Part shown: positions 33,486-44,655 of the stretch, piece after piece | How positions within the stretch are numbered: position 1 is the first letter of the stretch | Layout of the letters: each line of letters begins with the position of its first letter | Source: Ceratothoa steindachneri | Taxonomy: Eukaryota > Arthropoda > Malacostraca > Isopoda > Cymothoidae | Length of the DNA stretch: 64,000 bases | Direction: 5' to 3' | Assembly (NCBI GenBank): GCA_963969495.1 | Contig: OZ018333.1 | Coordinates: forward strand, 89,705,865 to 89,769,864 | Notes under the pieces: generated by a model | Databases searched by the model: none | The model's input: only the letters and a program-made list of their open reading frames with translations | What the model was told of the DNA's origin: nothing | Program-made: the position numbers and the translations under genes

Positions 33486-34162
33486 GCTGCATGTTTAACT
33501 TACTTCTCATTTGTCCATTGAGTTCCTAATTAATTTCTATCTCAGTCCTTTCATTTGTGTAAGCAAGTCTTAAAAGCCTCTCTATTTGTGAGAAATTTTC
33601 TTACATGAAGCTGAGTATTGCGTTCGACCTTTAGGGAATATACATTGTGTCATGCCTGAACCATGGCAGCGTATACAGATGGGTCCAAGTCCCAAGAGCA
33701 GGTTGGTTTCCACGCCGTATCGCCTCAGTTTGAAGTCAGCGGGACTCAAGTTTGCATTCTGAGTGTGTTTGATTTGATTCACTTCCCCGAACACATTCTT
33801 TTGTGTATTAAGAAAGAACATTTTTCAGGAGAAAAAATGATTCTATTTATCTTGTTTCTCTACAGTATGACACTCTGTGAGAGGGCGTTAGTAGCTGAGG
33901 TCATCTGCTAGATGATTTTATCTGTTTTACCCCTTGATTGGGTTGTCATTCCTTATTTATTCAATCTCCCATTATCACATTTAACACCACAATTCAGCTA
34001 GTTTCACACACTAATCTTTAAAATTTGATCTAGCACTCATTATTTTCACCTGGAAGTGAACATATCTAATTCTCCAAAGTAGGCCTTTAAAAAAATGAAA
34101 AGAACACAACAGTGATTTCTGGATGCTGTATAAGGAATTAAATTTTGTACTTCTTCAAGCAG
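33486..34162. other. Intron sequence with a family A shard
   Basis: AT-rich intron. It includes 33608-33750, a second copy of the RNase H start of family A (YTDGSKSQEQVGFHAVSP) closely matching 32725-32860 in A5, probably a local duplication or a second insertion. Confidence 0.6.
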
Positions 34163-34321
34163 GACTTTGGGGAGATTTCATTCAAGGAAGAAATTAGTGA
34201 AGAATTCTTTCATAGAGAGATGAGTTCTCCTGTTACTTTTGATGTACTGTGTGCAAAATCTGAAAACTCTCTACTAAACAATACCACTGAGTTTTTGCAA
34301 CAAGACCTCCATCAAGAAAAG
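34163..34321 (+). CDS. Zinc-finger gene, third coding exon
   Basis: Acceptor TTCTTCAAGCAG and donor GTAATC bracket 159 bases, 53 codons, phase 0 at both ends. It encodes DFGEISFKEEISEEFF and on to LQQDLHQEK. It is again acidic with an FKEE motif and no zinc ligands. The reading frame joins exactly to the terminal exon 23.6 kb downstream. Confidence 0.65.
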
Positions 34322-34499
34322 GTAATCTTTCTTATTTTTAGTTTCCTGCTGAATTTATTGTATAATGGCAAACATTATTTCATATTTTCTTCACACCACT
34401 GTTATCACTCAAGATTGCCAGGTCTTAGTAATAAATAATAATAGTAGTGTTTATACACTTATCATGCCTGCTTGAATGTCCTTTTCATGGAGTGTTGTA

Positions 34500-35432
34500 C
34501 GAGAGCGGTCAATAAGTTTTGCAATTCGGATATAAGGAAACGAGATATGAGGAAAAGTGTTTTATTATTTTTCAATATAACTACCCTCGACTTCAATGCA
34601 CTTGCGCCACTTGTCCCTGAGGCTTCGAATTCCCGACAACCAGAAATCTCCCGACTGCTGTTCAATCCACTCCTGGACGGCCAGCTGGACATCTTCATCG
34701 TCCTCAAACCGGCGTCCACGCAGTGCAGCCTTGAGCTGGCGGAATAAAAAGTAGTCGCTAGGGGCCATATCTGGACTGTAGGGGGGATGGTTGAGCAACT
34801 CGAATCCGCACTCGCGAAGGGCAGCTTGTGCAACTCTGGCCTTGTGGACTTTGATGACGTTAAAGTCGATCATGGGGCGTGAGGTTTCTAGGGACCCAAC
34901 GGGCAGAGACCTTGGTCATGGCCAAATTGTCGTGGATGATGTTGATAACACTTCCATGTGATATTCCAAGTTCTCGCTCGATTTCTTGGACCTTCACCCG
35001 TCTCGATTTTCGAAGATCATCCTCTCCACACGGGCTACATTGTACTCGTTGGTCACGTCTGACGGGCGTCCTGGACAGGGGTCATGTTCAAGGGACTTAC
35101 GACCATGGCGGAACTCCCTATTCCAGCGAGCAATGGTTGCATAGGAAGGGGCGGCGACGGTGTACACTGCAACTATACGTTCATGGATCTCTTTTGCATT
35201 CTTGCCTTCCTTGGTCAAAACTTTGATCACTGCGCGGTGCTCAACCTTCTCCATTGTTGAAAAATTTGTGAGTGACGATCTGCGATCAGCTACTGCTTCT
35301 AAAATAGACGAGGCAAGAGCGTGTGGCTGCAGGTCCTGACTTGTCATCACTTGTCCTAACACCCCCACAAACAACCATCCCCCTTCCTCTGTTTTGCCCT
35401 ACCGATTCGCAAAACTTATTGACCCCCCCTCT
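34500..35432 (-). mobile_element. mariner element, internally deleted
   Basis: TA at both flanks (34498-34499, 35433-35434). The terminal inverted repeats share GGTCAATAAGTTTTGC near each end. Length 933 bases, against about 1.3 kb for autonomous mariners. It encodes a transposase missing its centre. Confidence 0.85.
34565..35254 (-). pseudogene. mariner transposase with internal deletion
   Basis: From ATG 35254 the N-terminal helix-turn-helix domain (EHRAVIKVLTKEGKNAKEIH) continues through CPGRPSDVTNEYNVARVE. After a frame change near 34994 the region reaches HDNLAMTKVSARWVPRNL. It then jumps to VHKARVAQAALRECG near 34840 and runs to NHPPYSPDMAPSDYFLF and the C-terminus (GSYIEK). The jump removes roughly the segment carrying the first two catalytic Asp. 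The remaining sequence is nearly free of stops, which suggests a young deletion derivative. Confidence 0.85.
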
Positions 35433-35434
35433 TA

Positions 35435-35829
35435 TAAACACAACCTCTCGCATCTATATGACTAGGGTTCCTACTACCTCTTCCTGGCCGTCTCGCACAC
35501 CTTTCAATTGAGAACATATTTAATACCTTCAGTGTACATATTCAAGGTTTTCTCAGAGAAGGTAATAACTCTGTTGTCCTCCTTTGCACTAATTAGCGGG
35601 TTGATATGATGTCTAAAATGTGTGAACCATGGTTCCATACAATACACTAAATCTGGGCTATCATTTGAGTTATAAAGTTTAAGGATAACATCCTTACATT
35701 AGTAACATTTATCTTAATGATGCCCAACACACTATTTTCTTTACTTTTTCTTCAAAACACTACTTAGTAAACCTCACTGACAGTACTTGTAAATTCCTTT
35801 TCAGCCTCAACTAAGTTCAGCCCATGTTT
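35435..35829. other. Intron 3 stretch without a gene
   Basis: AT-rich. Minus-strand shards may belong to the CR1-like relic that follows; nothing firm. Confidence 0.35.
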
Positions 35830-36150
35830 GTTAAACATGATTTACCCATTCTAAATCCATGCTGTGAGCATCGTTGCTCACACACTTACAAACTTGCAAA
35901 CCAACTGGCTTAAAGTTATTTAGGTCTTTTTTCCCACTTAAAATGGACACTACACTTAGTATTTTCCAAGTATTTGGCACTTCTTAAATAAAACATATTT
36001 ATCTTGTATATACTCGTATTTTCTCCAGAGCTACTGCAATGCTTTCCATACCTTCCTCAAGTAACCTAGAATGAATGTCATCTGGACCAGAGGCCTTATA
36101 GTATTTAATTATTTCTTTTATTATTTCTGTCTGTATTAATGGTATTTTAC
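35830..36150 (-). pseudogene. CR1-like LINE fragment
   Basis: On the minus strand 36110-36010 reads ASGPDDIHSRLLEEGMESIA, the entry to the RT domain in CR1-type ORF2. About 150 bases on come a fingers region with GKKDLNNFKPVGL. Many stops follow. It is of the same general type as the RT at 1625-2409. Confidence 0.65.
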
Positions 36151-37289
36151 ACCTCCCATCCTCTGATAGTATTTAAGTTTTAAAGCATTGGTGGCCTGTC
36201 TAGGTGCCTGATGTAAGCATGCCTACTAATTGGCATTTGTTTTGTTTTTACAATTGATTTTGTTTTGTATTTTGATTAGCTGAGTCATCATTGGTGCTTG
36301 CCAGAATAGATTATGAAGATTTAAGAGAAGATACTGACAAAGTTGAGCTATTTAGGGAAAAGATTCAATCAGGTCATCCCATAATTAGGACCCAAACTTT
36401 GGATGAGAGAAAAAGGCTGAATTTCATTAGAATTCATTCATTAATGTAATCATTATCAGTGAATTCCAATGATTCAAAAGTTTTTTAATATCATTTGTTG
36501 GTTGGGAGGGAAATAGTTTATAGAGTTGGCCTTTCCCTGATGCCAGAGCATGCTTCTTTCTTCTTCTTGTCTCTGTTCTCTATGTTCCTTTTTGCATTTT
36601 TCGTTGTTTGTTTTTAATTTTTTTTTGTTTAGATTTGGGAAGGTTGGTCTTCAGGGATTTTTATGTAACCCAGTACTAGGCTGAAATTCTTGTTACTGAA
36701 GAATAACATGGTCATGTCTGGCTCAATGAGTGTTTCAACTTGTTGATCACCTTCTCTGTGTGCTTGAGTCACTTTGCCCCCATCACTATGGATAGAGATT
36801 GTCCCTTCTTCATCTTGTATGAAAAGTAGCTGATGTCCTCATGCACCACCTGCCTGATCAGCTTTTCATCCACACTTTTTCGCCCTTGCAATAGCATGCA
36901 TCGACTCTCTGGGATCATTGTTTTGATGATCTGGATTTCAGTAAAGTATTCCAGCATTCTGGTGGCCATGTAGTTGAATCTTGAATCCTCTAGCTCCTTT
37001 TTAACCTTTTCCACCATCCTGCTGACATTGAGGAAGTCTGAAATCTCCTTGTTTTATCCTTCTGGTGCTGATTATAATGAGGAGGACTAAATCTGTCTTC
37101 CACAAATTGGTGAGGATTTAAAATTTTATTCTGGAAAACAAATAAAGCAAAAATGCTGTTGTTTTAAGAAGTAAAAGACCTATAATTAAGGTTGCAAAAA
37201 TATGCTTAAAATAAGCATTTGAAAATTGCAAACAAATACATTGTGCACCTTTTACATCACAGGAATCAGATCAGCCCCTGGGCTGCCTG
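36151..37289. other. Intron 3 stretch with one unassigned ORF
   Basis: AT-rich. It contains a minus-strand open frame of 82 codons (36769-37017), with Lys/Glu-rich and hydrophobic heptad-like sequence (EYFTEIQIIKTMIPESRCML) that looks protein-like but matches nothing I know. No start context, splice or repeat evidence. Confidence 0.3.
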
Positions 37290-37440
37290 GCATAGAAAAT
37301 CGAAGACAACCAAAGGGATCTTAAATTTGTGTGCCATGACTATTTCCTTGGATCTATCTCCTAATACTACGATGACTTAAGATCCTTTTCTGTCATCTTT
37401 GCATTTGGAATTGGACAGTGTGCAAAGTGACCAACCATTC
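37290..37440 (+). mobile_element. Family A ORF2 3' fragment
   Basis: Matches the post-RNase H part of family A (compare 56470-56600), with the LKF/KVACHY and LNWTH-type region decayed. Confidence 0.55.
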
Positions 37441-37449
37441 TAGAAATAG

Positions 37450-37760
37450 TAGTCAGGCCCACAGTAATGATGTTGCCAGACAAGAACTCAACACCCTCAT
37501 CCCCTCACCTAAACTTGACTGAGACAGAGAATTCAGTAATTTCCTGAAATGTGGACTACTGTGACCAATCAAAACTCCATGGAGACAGTATTTCAGGCAG
37601 CAGCAGCCCCCAAAATAATGGTTGAATTTAAAAGTGATCTCTACCATGGAGATTATCGACCAGCTCCCAGCCAAATCAGTCTCTGCTTCAAGAAAGTGCA
37701 GGGACAGATTGAGACAGAAAAATGAACCAGTTTTCAGGCAGTGATGCAAAACTCATCCAT
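37450..37760 (-). mobile_element. Family A endonuclease fragment (inverted)
   Basis: Minus-strand copy of the end of the family A endonuclease and the start of the RT linker (compare 42480-42730), including TGSFFCLNLSLHFLEAETD. It abuts the + fragment head to tail at about 37445, so the two were joined by rearrangement or twin-priming-like inversion. Confidence 0.6.
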
Positions 37761-38339
37761 ATTTAGAACATCTCCCGTTTCTCAATCAGGTTGACAAGTA
37801 GCTGACTCCGGATTGTGTAGTTCCCCCGGAAGGGGTGCCTATCATTCAAGTCATTGCGAAGGAAAAAGGGCCTTGGCAACTGTGCTATGATGCTCTGTAA
37901 GTACCCCCATCAAAGTTGGTTGATGTGTAATGTTTGTAGTGATAGTAGTATATCAATCCCCGGTGTAGCTGAACTGCAACTCTCCAAAAGGAGGTATTTA
38001 TAGTGAATGGAAGAATTTAGACGACCTCATGATGTGTTGGGGGTGGGGATAGCCACATGGAGGCCCCTTGAGGTAACCCAACACCAGATGGTTGAACCTG
38101 TGCCTTGTGCCAAGCACTGAACCCGAGGCCGCCACTGTGCAAGATCCGCCTCACGCGGCTCGGGCCCCCGAGGCCTTGCAAGAAGAAAGTGATCTCCCCA
38201 AGCTGGTGCCCCTGTAGCAGCCAAGACGTTCTCCCATTTCAGAGAAGGATCTTGCTGAGGCCGGTCCATTTGTCCTAGGGGCTCCTCCCGGCGGAGGCGA
38301 TAAGCGGGTTCATTCCCCTCCCTCCTACCCCTCCCCATA

Positions 38340-39100
38340 AAACGGGGCTCTTCTCCTCTGCGGGAGCCGCGGGGCTGGACAGGGCGGCTGACGTTTCGGT
38401 ATGTGACCAAGCCGAGATCGGCACATCCGGCTCCGGTGCTCCCTCGGATGGGGAGTTCCAGACTAAGACCAAAAGTACGCAGAGGGAAGCCTCAATTATG
38501 TCGGGACCCATCATTCAGAGGCTACCTGGCGTTTTCTAGCCCGATGGCTTAAAACTCTTTCTAGTTATTCGTTCCACTAATGGCAGCATGTTGGCTAAGG
38601 GAAACATGATCCATCCGATGAGAGCTTTAGCTAGCTTGATTGGTAGAGAGCCGAAGGTGACCCGTTTCTCGGACGGGAGCCTTCTGGCGAATGCATCGGA
38701 TCCCTCTCGGGCAGACATTATTAGTGCCCTTTGGACACTTGATGGCACGTCGGACAGTGTGACGCCGCACTCTACTATGAACCTGGTGAAAGGAATAGTT
38801 TTTAGGAGCGAGCCTGTGGACTACTTCATGATGACATCACCTTAGAGCTTGCTGCCATGGAGTGGTCAAGGTCGAACATGTGAGGAGAAAACAGGGAGGG
38901 GGCTCGAAACCCACCCCTACACTCTTCGTCACGTTTGACTGTGACAAGGTACCTGAGTAGGATCGTGTTGGTTGGTATCGCTTCCGCATGAAGGCATTCG
39001 TACCACTTCCGCGAAGGTGCTATTACTGTCACTGCTGAGAGCCGCATTGCGCCTTTTCGAAGCAATGTTGTACGTATCTCCTTGAAAAGGAAATCCTTTC
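38340..39100 (+). pseudogene. Family A ORF1, copy A6
   Basis: The N-terminal linker and RNA-binding block are in one frame (SGPIIQRLPGVF near 38500, ending at a stop in the following codons). The block 38588-38845 follows (AKGNMIHPMRALASLIGREP). First-knuckle coding at 39000-39040 loses its second half through the deletion, and the third knuckle survives as remnants of SKQC at 39055. Useful as a reference because the region around 38455 lacks the frameshift seen in A1 and A7. Confidence 0.65.
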
Positions 39101-39224
39101 CGAGATTCCTTAAGTGGCCCCCTGAAAGGAGGACAGCACTAAAGGAGCTTTGGATCCTTCGCCCTTTAAAAGAGGGTCCCCGCCTCCGAAGCCGCCCCGC
39201 CCCACCCCGCCCCTCTCGCCTAAC

Positions 39225-39670
39225 ATTTCGAGATGGAGGGAATTAAAAGTCTCGCATGGCGAGCCCGGCCTTCCCCGATAAGTCCTCCAAGGCAAAAGCG
39301 CCCAGAATTCTGCCTCCGGGAAGCGTACGGCCATCTCCGTGAGGGTCTTCTCATCGAAGAGGGCAGCGCATCTCCGAGCTACGCCCGGAGTGCATATTCC
39401 TTCAATGGAATTTCCACGCGCTCCGGGCCAATTGGGAGGAAATGCGGAGGTTCGTCTCACGTTTTCCCTTAGCTATCTTTTTGCAGGAGAGCATGCTGGG
39501 CGTGTGCCCCCTTGCCAACCCTTCCTGTGTATAACGGTTTTTTCACCCCACCACGAGGCGATGGGGCCGTGAAGGACGATTTCGATTTACACCCGGCATG
39601 ATGTCTCAGTTCTTCTATTCACTCTAGACACCTCTCAGGCAGTAGATGTGCAGCTACACCTGGATATGAT
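39225..39670 (+). pseudogene. Family A ORF2 start, copy A6
   Basis: Runs from the ORF1/ORF2 junction into the endonuclease N-terminus (FLQWNFHALRANWEE near 39405-39450). The GAC/GGY loop follows, to LHLDM at 39660. It is cut by A7 in the strand just before the catalytic Asp region. Confidence 0.65.
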
Positions 39671-40274
39671 CCCGTAAGGGGCGCGGCGATTTGCCTTCCT
39701 GGCCGCCGTGCTGACAGGACTCAGCGCCCCGTCCGGCCCGAGCTTAGCCGCTTCTCCTTCTTTCAGATAGCCTGTTTATCCCCTACATCATCACTTCCCC
39801 TACATCCTCTCATACAACTTTCTCTGTTGGCCTCTATTTTCACAAGGTAGATGCTGACCTTCTTCTCGGCCATCTATCCCAGGTCGGGGCTGAGGAGGAA
39901 GGGGACAATGTTCCCTAACCCCTGACTCCGGTTTGGGATGGTGGGTTTTTAACAACCTGCTCCCTCACATCCCCTTTTCTTTTTAGTCCATGCCCAAGGT
40001 TGAGCCGCCATGCCGAGGGGCTGCCAGGTCACCAGGCTGGGGGGGGGGTGGCCTTAAATGGCCGCACCTGGCTCTTCTAGCCTCGTACGCACCCTTTGCA
40101 GAGGTCGGAGCCGCCCTCGGGCAGCTCCACTGAGAAAAATGGAGGTCCCCCTCCCTCCTGTGCTTTCACAGGGGAACCTCCAAAATTCTCTGACCGGAGA
40201 GGAGGCTTACGGGTGTAGGGGACTCATCCTCACGCCCTTGTCTGGAGGTCTCCTCCAGACAAGTAGGCCCATCC

Positions 40275-42040
40275 ATGGGGGCGAATCCGGGCTCGGCACC
40301 AAGCATCGAACCCAAGTCTGCCCTTATGCAAGGTCCTCCTAAAACGGTTTACGTCTCCAATGCAGTTCAAGGAGGGGAGGGATCTCCCCTTCCAGCCGGT
40401 GCCACTGCGACTGCCAAGGCCTTCTTCATCTCGGAGAAGGACCTTGCTGAGGCTGGTCCATCTGGCCTGGGGGCTCCTGCCAGCGGAAGGGAAAAGCTGG
40501 ATCATTCCCCGCCTTCCTCTCCTAAGAAGAAAAGAAAGATGAAAAAGATTCCGGGCTCCTGTCCATCCGCGGGGACGGATGGGTCTGCTGTTTCAGTAAA
40601 CGACCAAGACAAGATTTACACGTACGGCCCCGGGTGCGGAGTCCTTGACAAAGACCAAAAGTACAATTACACAGAGCGGAGCCTCGATTCCGTCGGGGCC
40701 CGTCATTCAGAGACTACCCGGTGTTTTCGAGCCCGCTTGCTTCAAACGCTTCCTGGTTATTCGCTCCATTGATGGCACCATGTTTGCTAAGGGCAACGTG
40801 ATCCATCAGAGGAGAGCTTTAGCTAGTGTGATTAGTAGAGGGCCGAAGGTGACCCGTTTCGCGGACGGGAGCCTTTTGGCGAATGCGTCGAATCCCTCCG
40901 AGGCGGCCATGATTATTGCCCTTCGGACACTAATAGCACGCCCATGAGTGTGACGCCGCACTCTACCATGAACGCGTGGACTATCCTATATACATCACCT
41001 TAGATCTGGCCGACTATGGGGCGGTAAAGGTCGAACGTGTGATGAGAAAACAGGGAGGGGGCCTCAGACCCACCCCTACACTCTTCGTCACGTTCGAATA
41101 TGACTAGCTCCCTGAGTCGGTGCGTGCCGGTTGGTATTGCTACCGCGTGAAGGCATTCGTGCCATTGCCGCGGAGGTGCTATTACTGCCACCGCTTCGGC
41201 CATACTAATCGCTCCTGTCGACGTGCAAAATTGAGGTTACCCGAAACCTGTGTAAGTTGCTCCAAGGCCCCACACAATAAGTCCAAATCGTGTGTGGCCA
41301 AGTGTTTCAATTGCGGAGAGCCGCACCCCGCTTCTTCGAAGCAATGTGGTGCGTATCTCCTTGAGAAGAAATCCTGGCCGTTCAGGCTCAGGATCGTCTC
41401 TCATTTCGCGAGGCTAAGGACTTGGTCCTGGCGCGTCCGACGGTCCCCGGGACGTCCTCCAGGCCTACTATTACGGTCATTTCTGCGCCCATTCGGAACC
41501 CTTCTGCGGGTTCTACCCACCAGGGGCACTCCCCTGGTAAAGCTGTCGGCACAAAGGTTCCACACCCAGCCCCTGCTAAAACCAGGGCGCCCCCCCCCTT
41601 CCCCCAGCGTGACCGTTTCCCATAAGGCGAAACGGCCCCGCGCCTCCACCGAGTCGTTAGACTCACAGGAAGCAACACCCCTGAAGATGGTCGCCAGGCC
41701 ATCTTCTGGGATTCCTAAACCTGCCCCCAGCACTAAAGGAGCTTCAACTCCTTCTCCCACGCCCAACGGTGGGCTGGGTGGTTCTTCGAAAAGAGAGCCC
41801 CGTCCCCCCCGCCCTTGTAAGGTTTCGAGGCTGAGGGATGAAAAGACTCGCATGGCGAGCCCATCCTCCCTAATAAGTACTCGAATGCAACAGCGCCCGG
41901 AGTTCTGTCTCCGGGAAGCGTACGGCCATTTCCGTGAGGGTCTTCTCTTCGAAGAGGGCCACCACATCAACCCCCGATCTAGGCCTGGCGGGTATATTCC
42001 TTCAATGGAATTGCCGCGGACTCCGGGCCAACCGGGATGA
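40275..42040 (+). pseudogene. Family A ORF1 (gag-like), copy A7
   Basis: RNA-binding ORF1. The N-terminal part (40275-40660) carries a basic cluster SSPKKKRKMKKI. After a frameshift near 40650 comes the conserved block VIQRLPGVFEPACFKRFLVI (to 40947). After a gap of damaged codons, 41120-42040 has the knuckles CYYCHRFGHTNRSC, CVSCSKAPHNKSKSC and CFNCGEPHPASSKQC, then a Pro/Ser-rich tail. The three-knuckle arrangement with a CX2CX3HX6C last motif is typical of I/Jockey-group LINEs. A stop-free 306 residues shows modest age. Confidence 0.85.
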
Positions 42041-42730
42041 GTTGCGGAATCTAGTCTCCTCCCGTTCCCTGTTAGCTATCTTTTTGCAGGAGGCCATGTT
42101 GGGCGCATGCCCCCTGCCCACCCTCCCGGGGTATAAGAGCTTTGCGACCCAACACTACCATGGGTCGGGGACCGGGCAGGAGGATGCGCCATTTACACCC
42201 CTTATGATGGCTCCATTCTTCTCTTGTCTTTATAGATATCCTTTCAGGCAGTAGCGGGACAGCTTCACCTGGATAGGATGTATACTGTTATTTCCGCGTA
42301 TATTTCCTCGTCAACCGACTTCGACGTGGGGGACTTCCGCCGCGTTGTGGCACGGTGCCGAGGCCCTTTCTCTTGCCCCGAGATCTAAACGGTAGACAAC
42401 CCCTTCTGGGGAGACTCCTCTATCAATTCCACGGGTCAAGTCCTTGCCGTCCTGATCGACCAGCTTGAAATGGGTATCCTAAATGTGGATGAGTTTACAC
42501 ATCACTTCCCGAGAACCGCTTCATTTTTGTGCCTCGATCTATCTTTGTTCTCTCAGGATGCACAGCCTGATTTTGATTGGGGAGTGGTCGATTACTTCCA
42601 TGGTAGTGATCACTTTCCCATTCAAATATCATTTTCTGGGCCGCTGCTGCCCGAGAGCCTGCCCCTGTGGTGCTTGGCGCGGTGGTCTGAATTTCAGGAA
42701 ATGACTGAATTCTCTATCTCAGTCGAGGAG
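41990..42730 (+). pseudogene. Family A ORF2, endonuclease part, copy A7
   Basis: APE-type endonuclease. FLQWNCRGLRANRDELRNL (Asn ligand) and IFLQEAML (Glu) are open to 42254. RDLNGRQPLLG (the Asp/Asn motif) lies in another frame near 42380. Then 42470-42760 has VVDYFHGSDHFPIQISFSG, with the SDH catalytic motif. It continues to SISVEE, where B1 is inserted; the protein resumes with EEFRSVDEAVEFFS at 48445 onward. Confidence 0.85.
42718..42730 (+). repeat. 13-base target duplication, left
   Basis: CTCAGTCGAGGAG, identical to 48445-48457. These two bracket family B copy B1 and restore the family A frame when one copy is removed. Confidence 0.95.
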
Positions 42731-43255
42731 CCTCCTCCCTCTCTGGGATCTTTTCTTTAGGGGTTGTTCCCAGAGAGGCTCTGGCCTTCTCGTGGCGAGG
42801 GGGGTCAGCCCTGGGCGCCTTAGGGGACCTATGGTGCTGCCAACAAGACTTTTAACATGCCCCTCTTTCTTTCCTCCTCTATTACGCTCTTCCACTGCCC
42901 TTTATTTCCCCCTCTTCCTTCACCTATCTAGTGGTCCTTATCGATACCCGACCTCTGCTCGTTTAATGGATTGATTCAGAATTGTTCTTTCATGAAGGTG
43001 AAAGAGGCTGGGCATCTCCACCGCCTTCGTCTACCGCATGCCCAAGGAGAAACCCATCGTTGGCCCCTTTTCTCCGTGCGTAGGAGAACTCGGGCAGCCC
43101 CTTAGGGTTATAACGATATTGTGGTGGATCCGTATCCATTCTCCAAGAGGACATACCGGACGTAACTGATTGTATAGTTGCAGTAGTGCCGGGCCCTTGT
43201 AGGCCTCCATGGTGGGGAGCCCCGAAGGAGAATGCGAAGTTTTTTTCTTTTTGCA

Positions 43256-44653
43256 ATGGCTAGCCATAAACCAAAAACCTCCCCTTCTCGTAAGGGTTCT
43301 CGTGTCAAACGTTCCTTAGCTCCCCTTTCAGCCTTCCCTCGCTCCTTGGACCCCTATTCCAACGAAATAGACCCAGATCTTGATTATCCTCACTGATTTT
43401 AACATTTGAACGACAAGAACTGCCGCAGTATATTAAAGCTTGGTACCTTCGTGTCCCGGTAAGTCCCTACATCGAACTACCCAGACGCTGCTTCAATTGC
43501 AATCAATTTGGACATGTTGGCCGAGCCTGTCGGTACCCACGCTCCTGCATGAATTGTAGCTCTGACTACCATGGCCCCGAATGCACCAAAACACCCCACT
43601 GTGCCAACTGCGGGGGTACCCACAGTGCTGCGTCAAAACTCTGCTCTATATTTTTATATGAAAAGGAAATTCTCGCTTTGCGCGACTCCCTACGTCTAGA
43701 TATAAGAGAGGCCCGCCAGAGTGCCCGAGCACAAACCTCGCCACTCGGCCGGCTCTTCTCTGACGTTTTACGTGACGCTGGACGAAACCGACCATCACGC
43801 GCAAGTTCCGACCAGCCTGAAGCACTTCACCCTAGATCTACTCGCAGCGTTGAAAACATTCAGAATATGCAGTCGAAGCATCGCTCTCACAACGAGATAA
43901 CCAATGTAGCCCCCTTCTCTCCAGCAGCTCTAGCTGGGAGAGACGCTCAGGGTGAGACACTTGAAGACATCAGACGCTATTTGAATAAATCTTCAACATC
44001 GACCAGTGAATGTTCATCCACTCGGCCCCAAGACCCAAAGCCCAGTGGTAAGAGAAAGGATTCCTCACCTGGGTCATTGACCACCAATAAGCGAGCAGCC
44101 TCTGGAGCTGACTCGGCCCAACCCCGAGAATCTCCAATGGACTCCTTCCCTATGGTTGAACATTCTATGCCCTTAAGTCCGTCTCGCCCTTCACAGAACT
44201 TAGGCCCCATTCTGATCCAAACGATGGTAGATATACACCCAGCTCCACACACCTCGCTCAGACCACCTGTTCGTTCCGCTCACCCTTCAACCCAAGATCC
44301 GATGGAAGCAGTTGATACTCCAATATCACCAATTGCGGTGGTTGGACCAACTCCTCAGACACCGAAAATACCCTCGACCCATGAATCCAGATCTACCGGC
44401 CGAAAATCCCTTCTTGATCTTCCTTTTCCGCCAGGTTGCGAGCCCGAATTACAATCAAGGGCCTCGGTCGGTTCTCCAAAACCCACGAAAAAAAAACCCA
44501 GTTACTGCTCCATCTAGGATCTCTCCCCCTGCAAAAGCAGGCTCCTTAAAATCAGCTCTCCGTCTCCCAAGCTCTTTGCGACGAACCTCAAATACAATAT
44601 CGGCCTCAAAAGAGAAAAAGATATCCACAGTGGTATCTAATCGTCACACATAA
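43256..44653 (+). pseudogene. Family B ORF1 (gag-like)
   Basis: ATG at 43256 (MASHKPKTSPSRKGSRVK, basic). It reads to DLDYPH, then a ~340-base deletion (present in B2 at about 59970-60310) shifts frame. It reopens at about 43400 with LTFERQELPQYIKAWYLRV, then the knuckles CFNCNQFGHVGRAC, CMNCSSDYHGPEC and CANCGGTHSAASKLC. A long Ser/Pro-rich tail follows. A run of nine A at about 44487 shifts the frame again, and the true C-terminus continues to 44653. It is distinct from family A ORF1 in sequence but has the same domain order. Confidence 0.85.
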
Positions 44654-44655
44654 TA

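Larger units (their letters stand above)
38030..39670 (+). mobile_element. LINE family A, copy A6
   Basis: Truncated 5'UTR, ORF1 up to the first knuckle, a deletion of about 370 bases near 39030, the ORF1 tail, then the first part of the endonuclease. It stops at 39670, exactly where the complete 5' end of A7 begins. Its own downstream half is not found after A7. Confidence 0.8.
39671..42730 (+). mobile_element. LINE family A, copy A7, 5' half
   Basis: Best-preserved family A copy. It starts CCCGTAAGGGGCG, has 5'UTR to about 40270, ORF1 to about 42040 and the endonuclease part of ORF2. It is interrupted at 42730 by family B copy B1 and resumes at 48445. Confidence 0.9.

Noticed and set aside
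36270..36450. Possible extra exon of the zinc-finger gene (frame with IDYEDLREDTDKVELF)
   Set aside because: An acceptor-like AG precedes it but no donor keeps phase, and it lies beside CR1-like remains. Not needed, since exons 3 and 4 join in phase.
41401..41970. 189-codon minus-strand ORF
   Set aside because: Antisense to the ORF1 tail of A7; GC-rich shadow.
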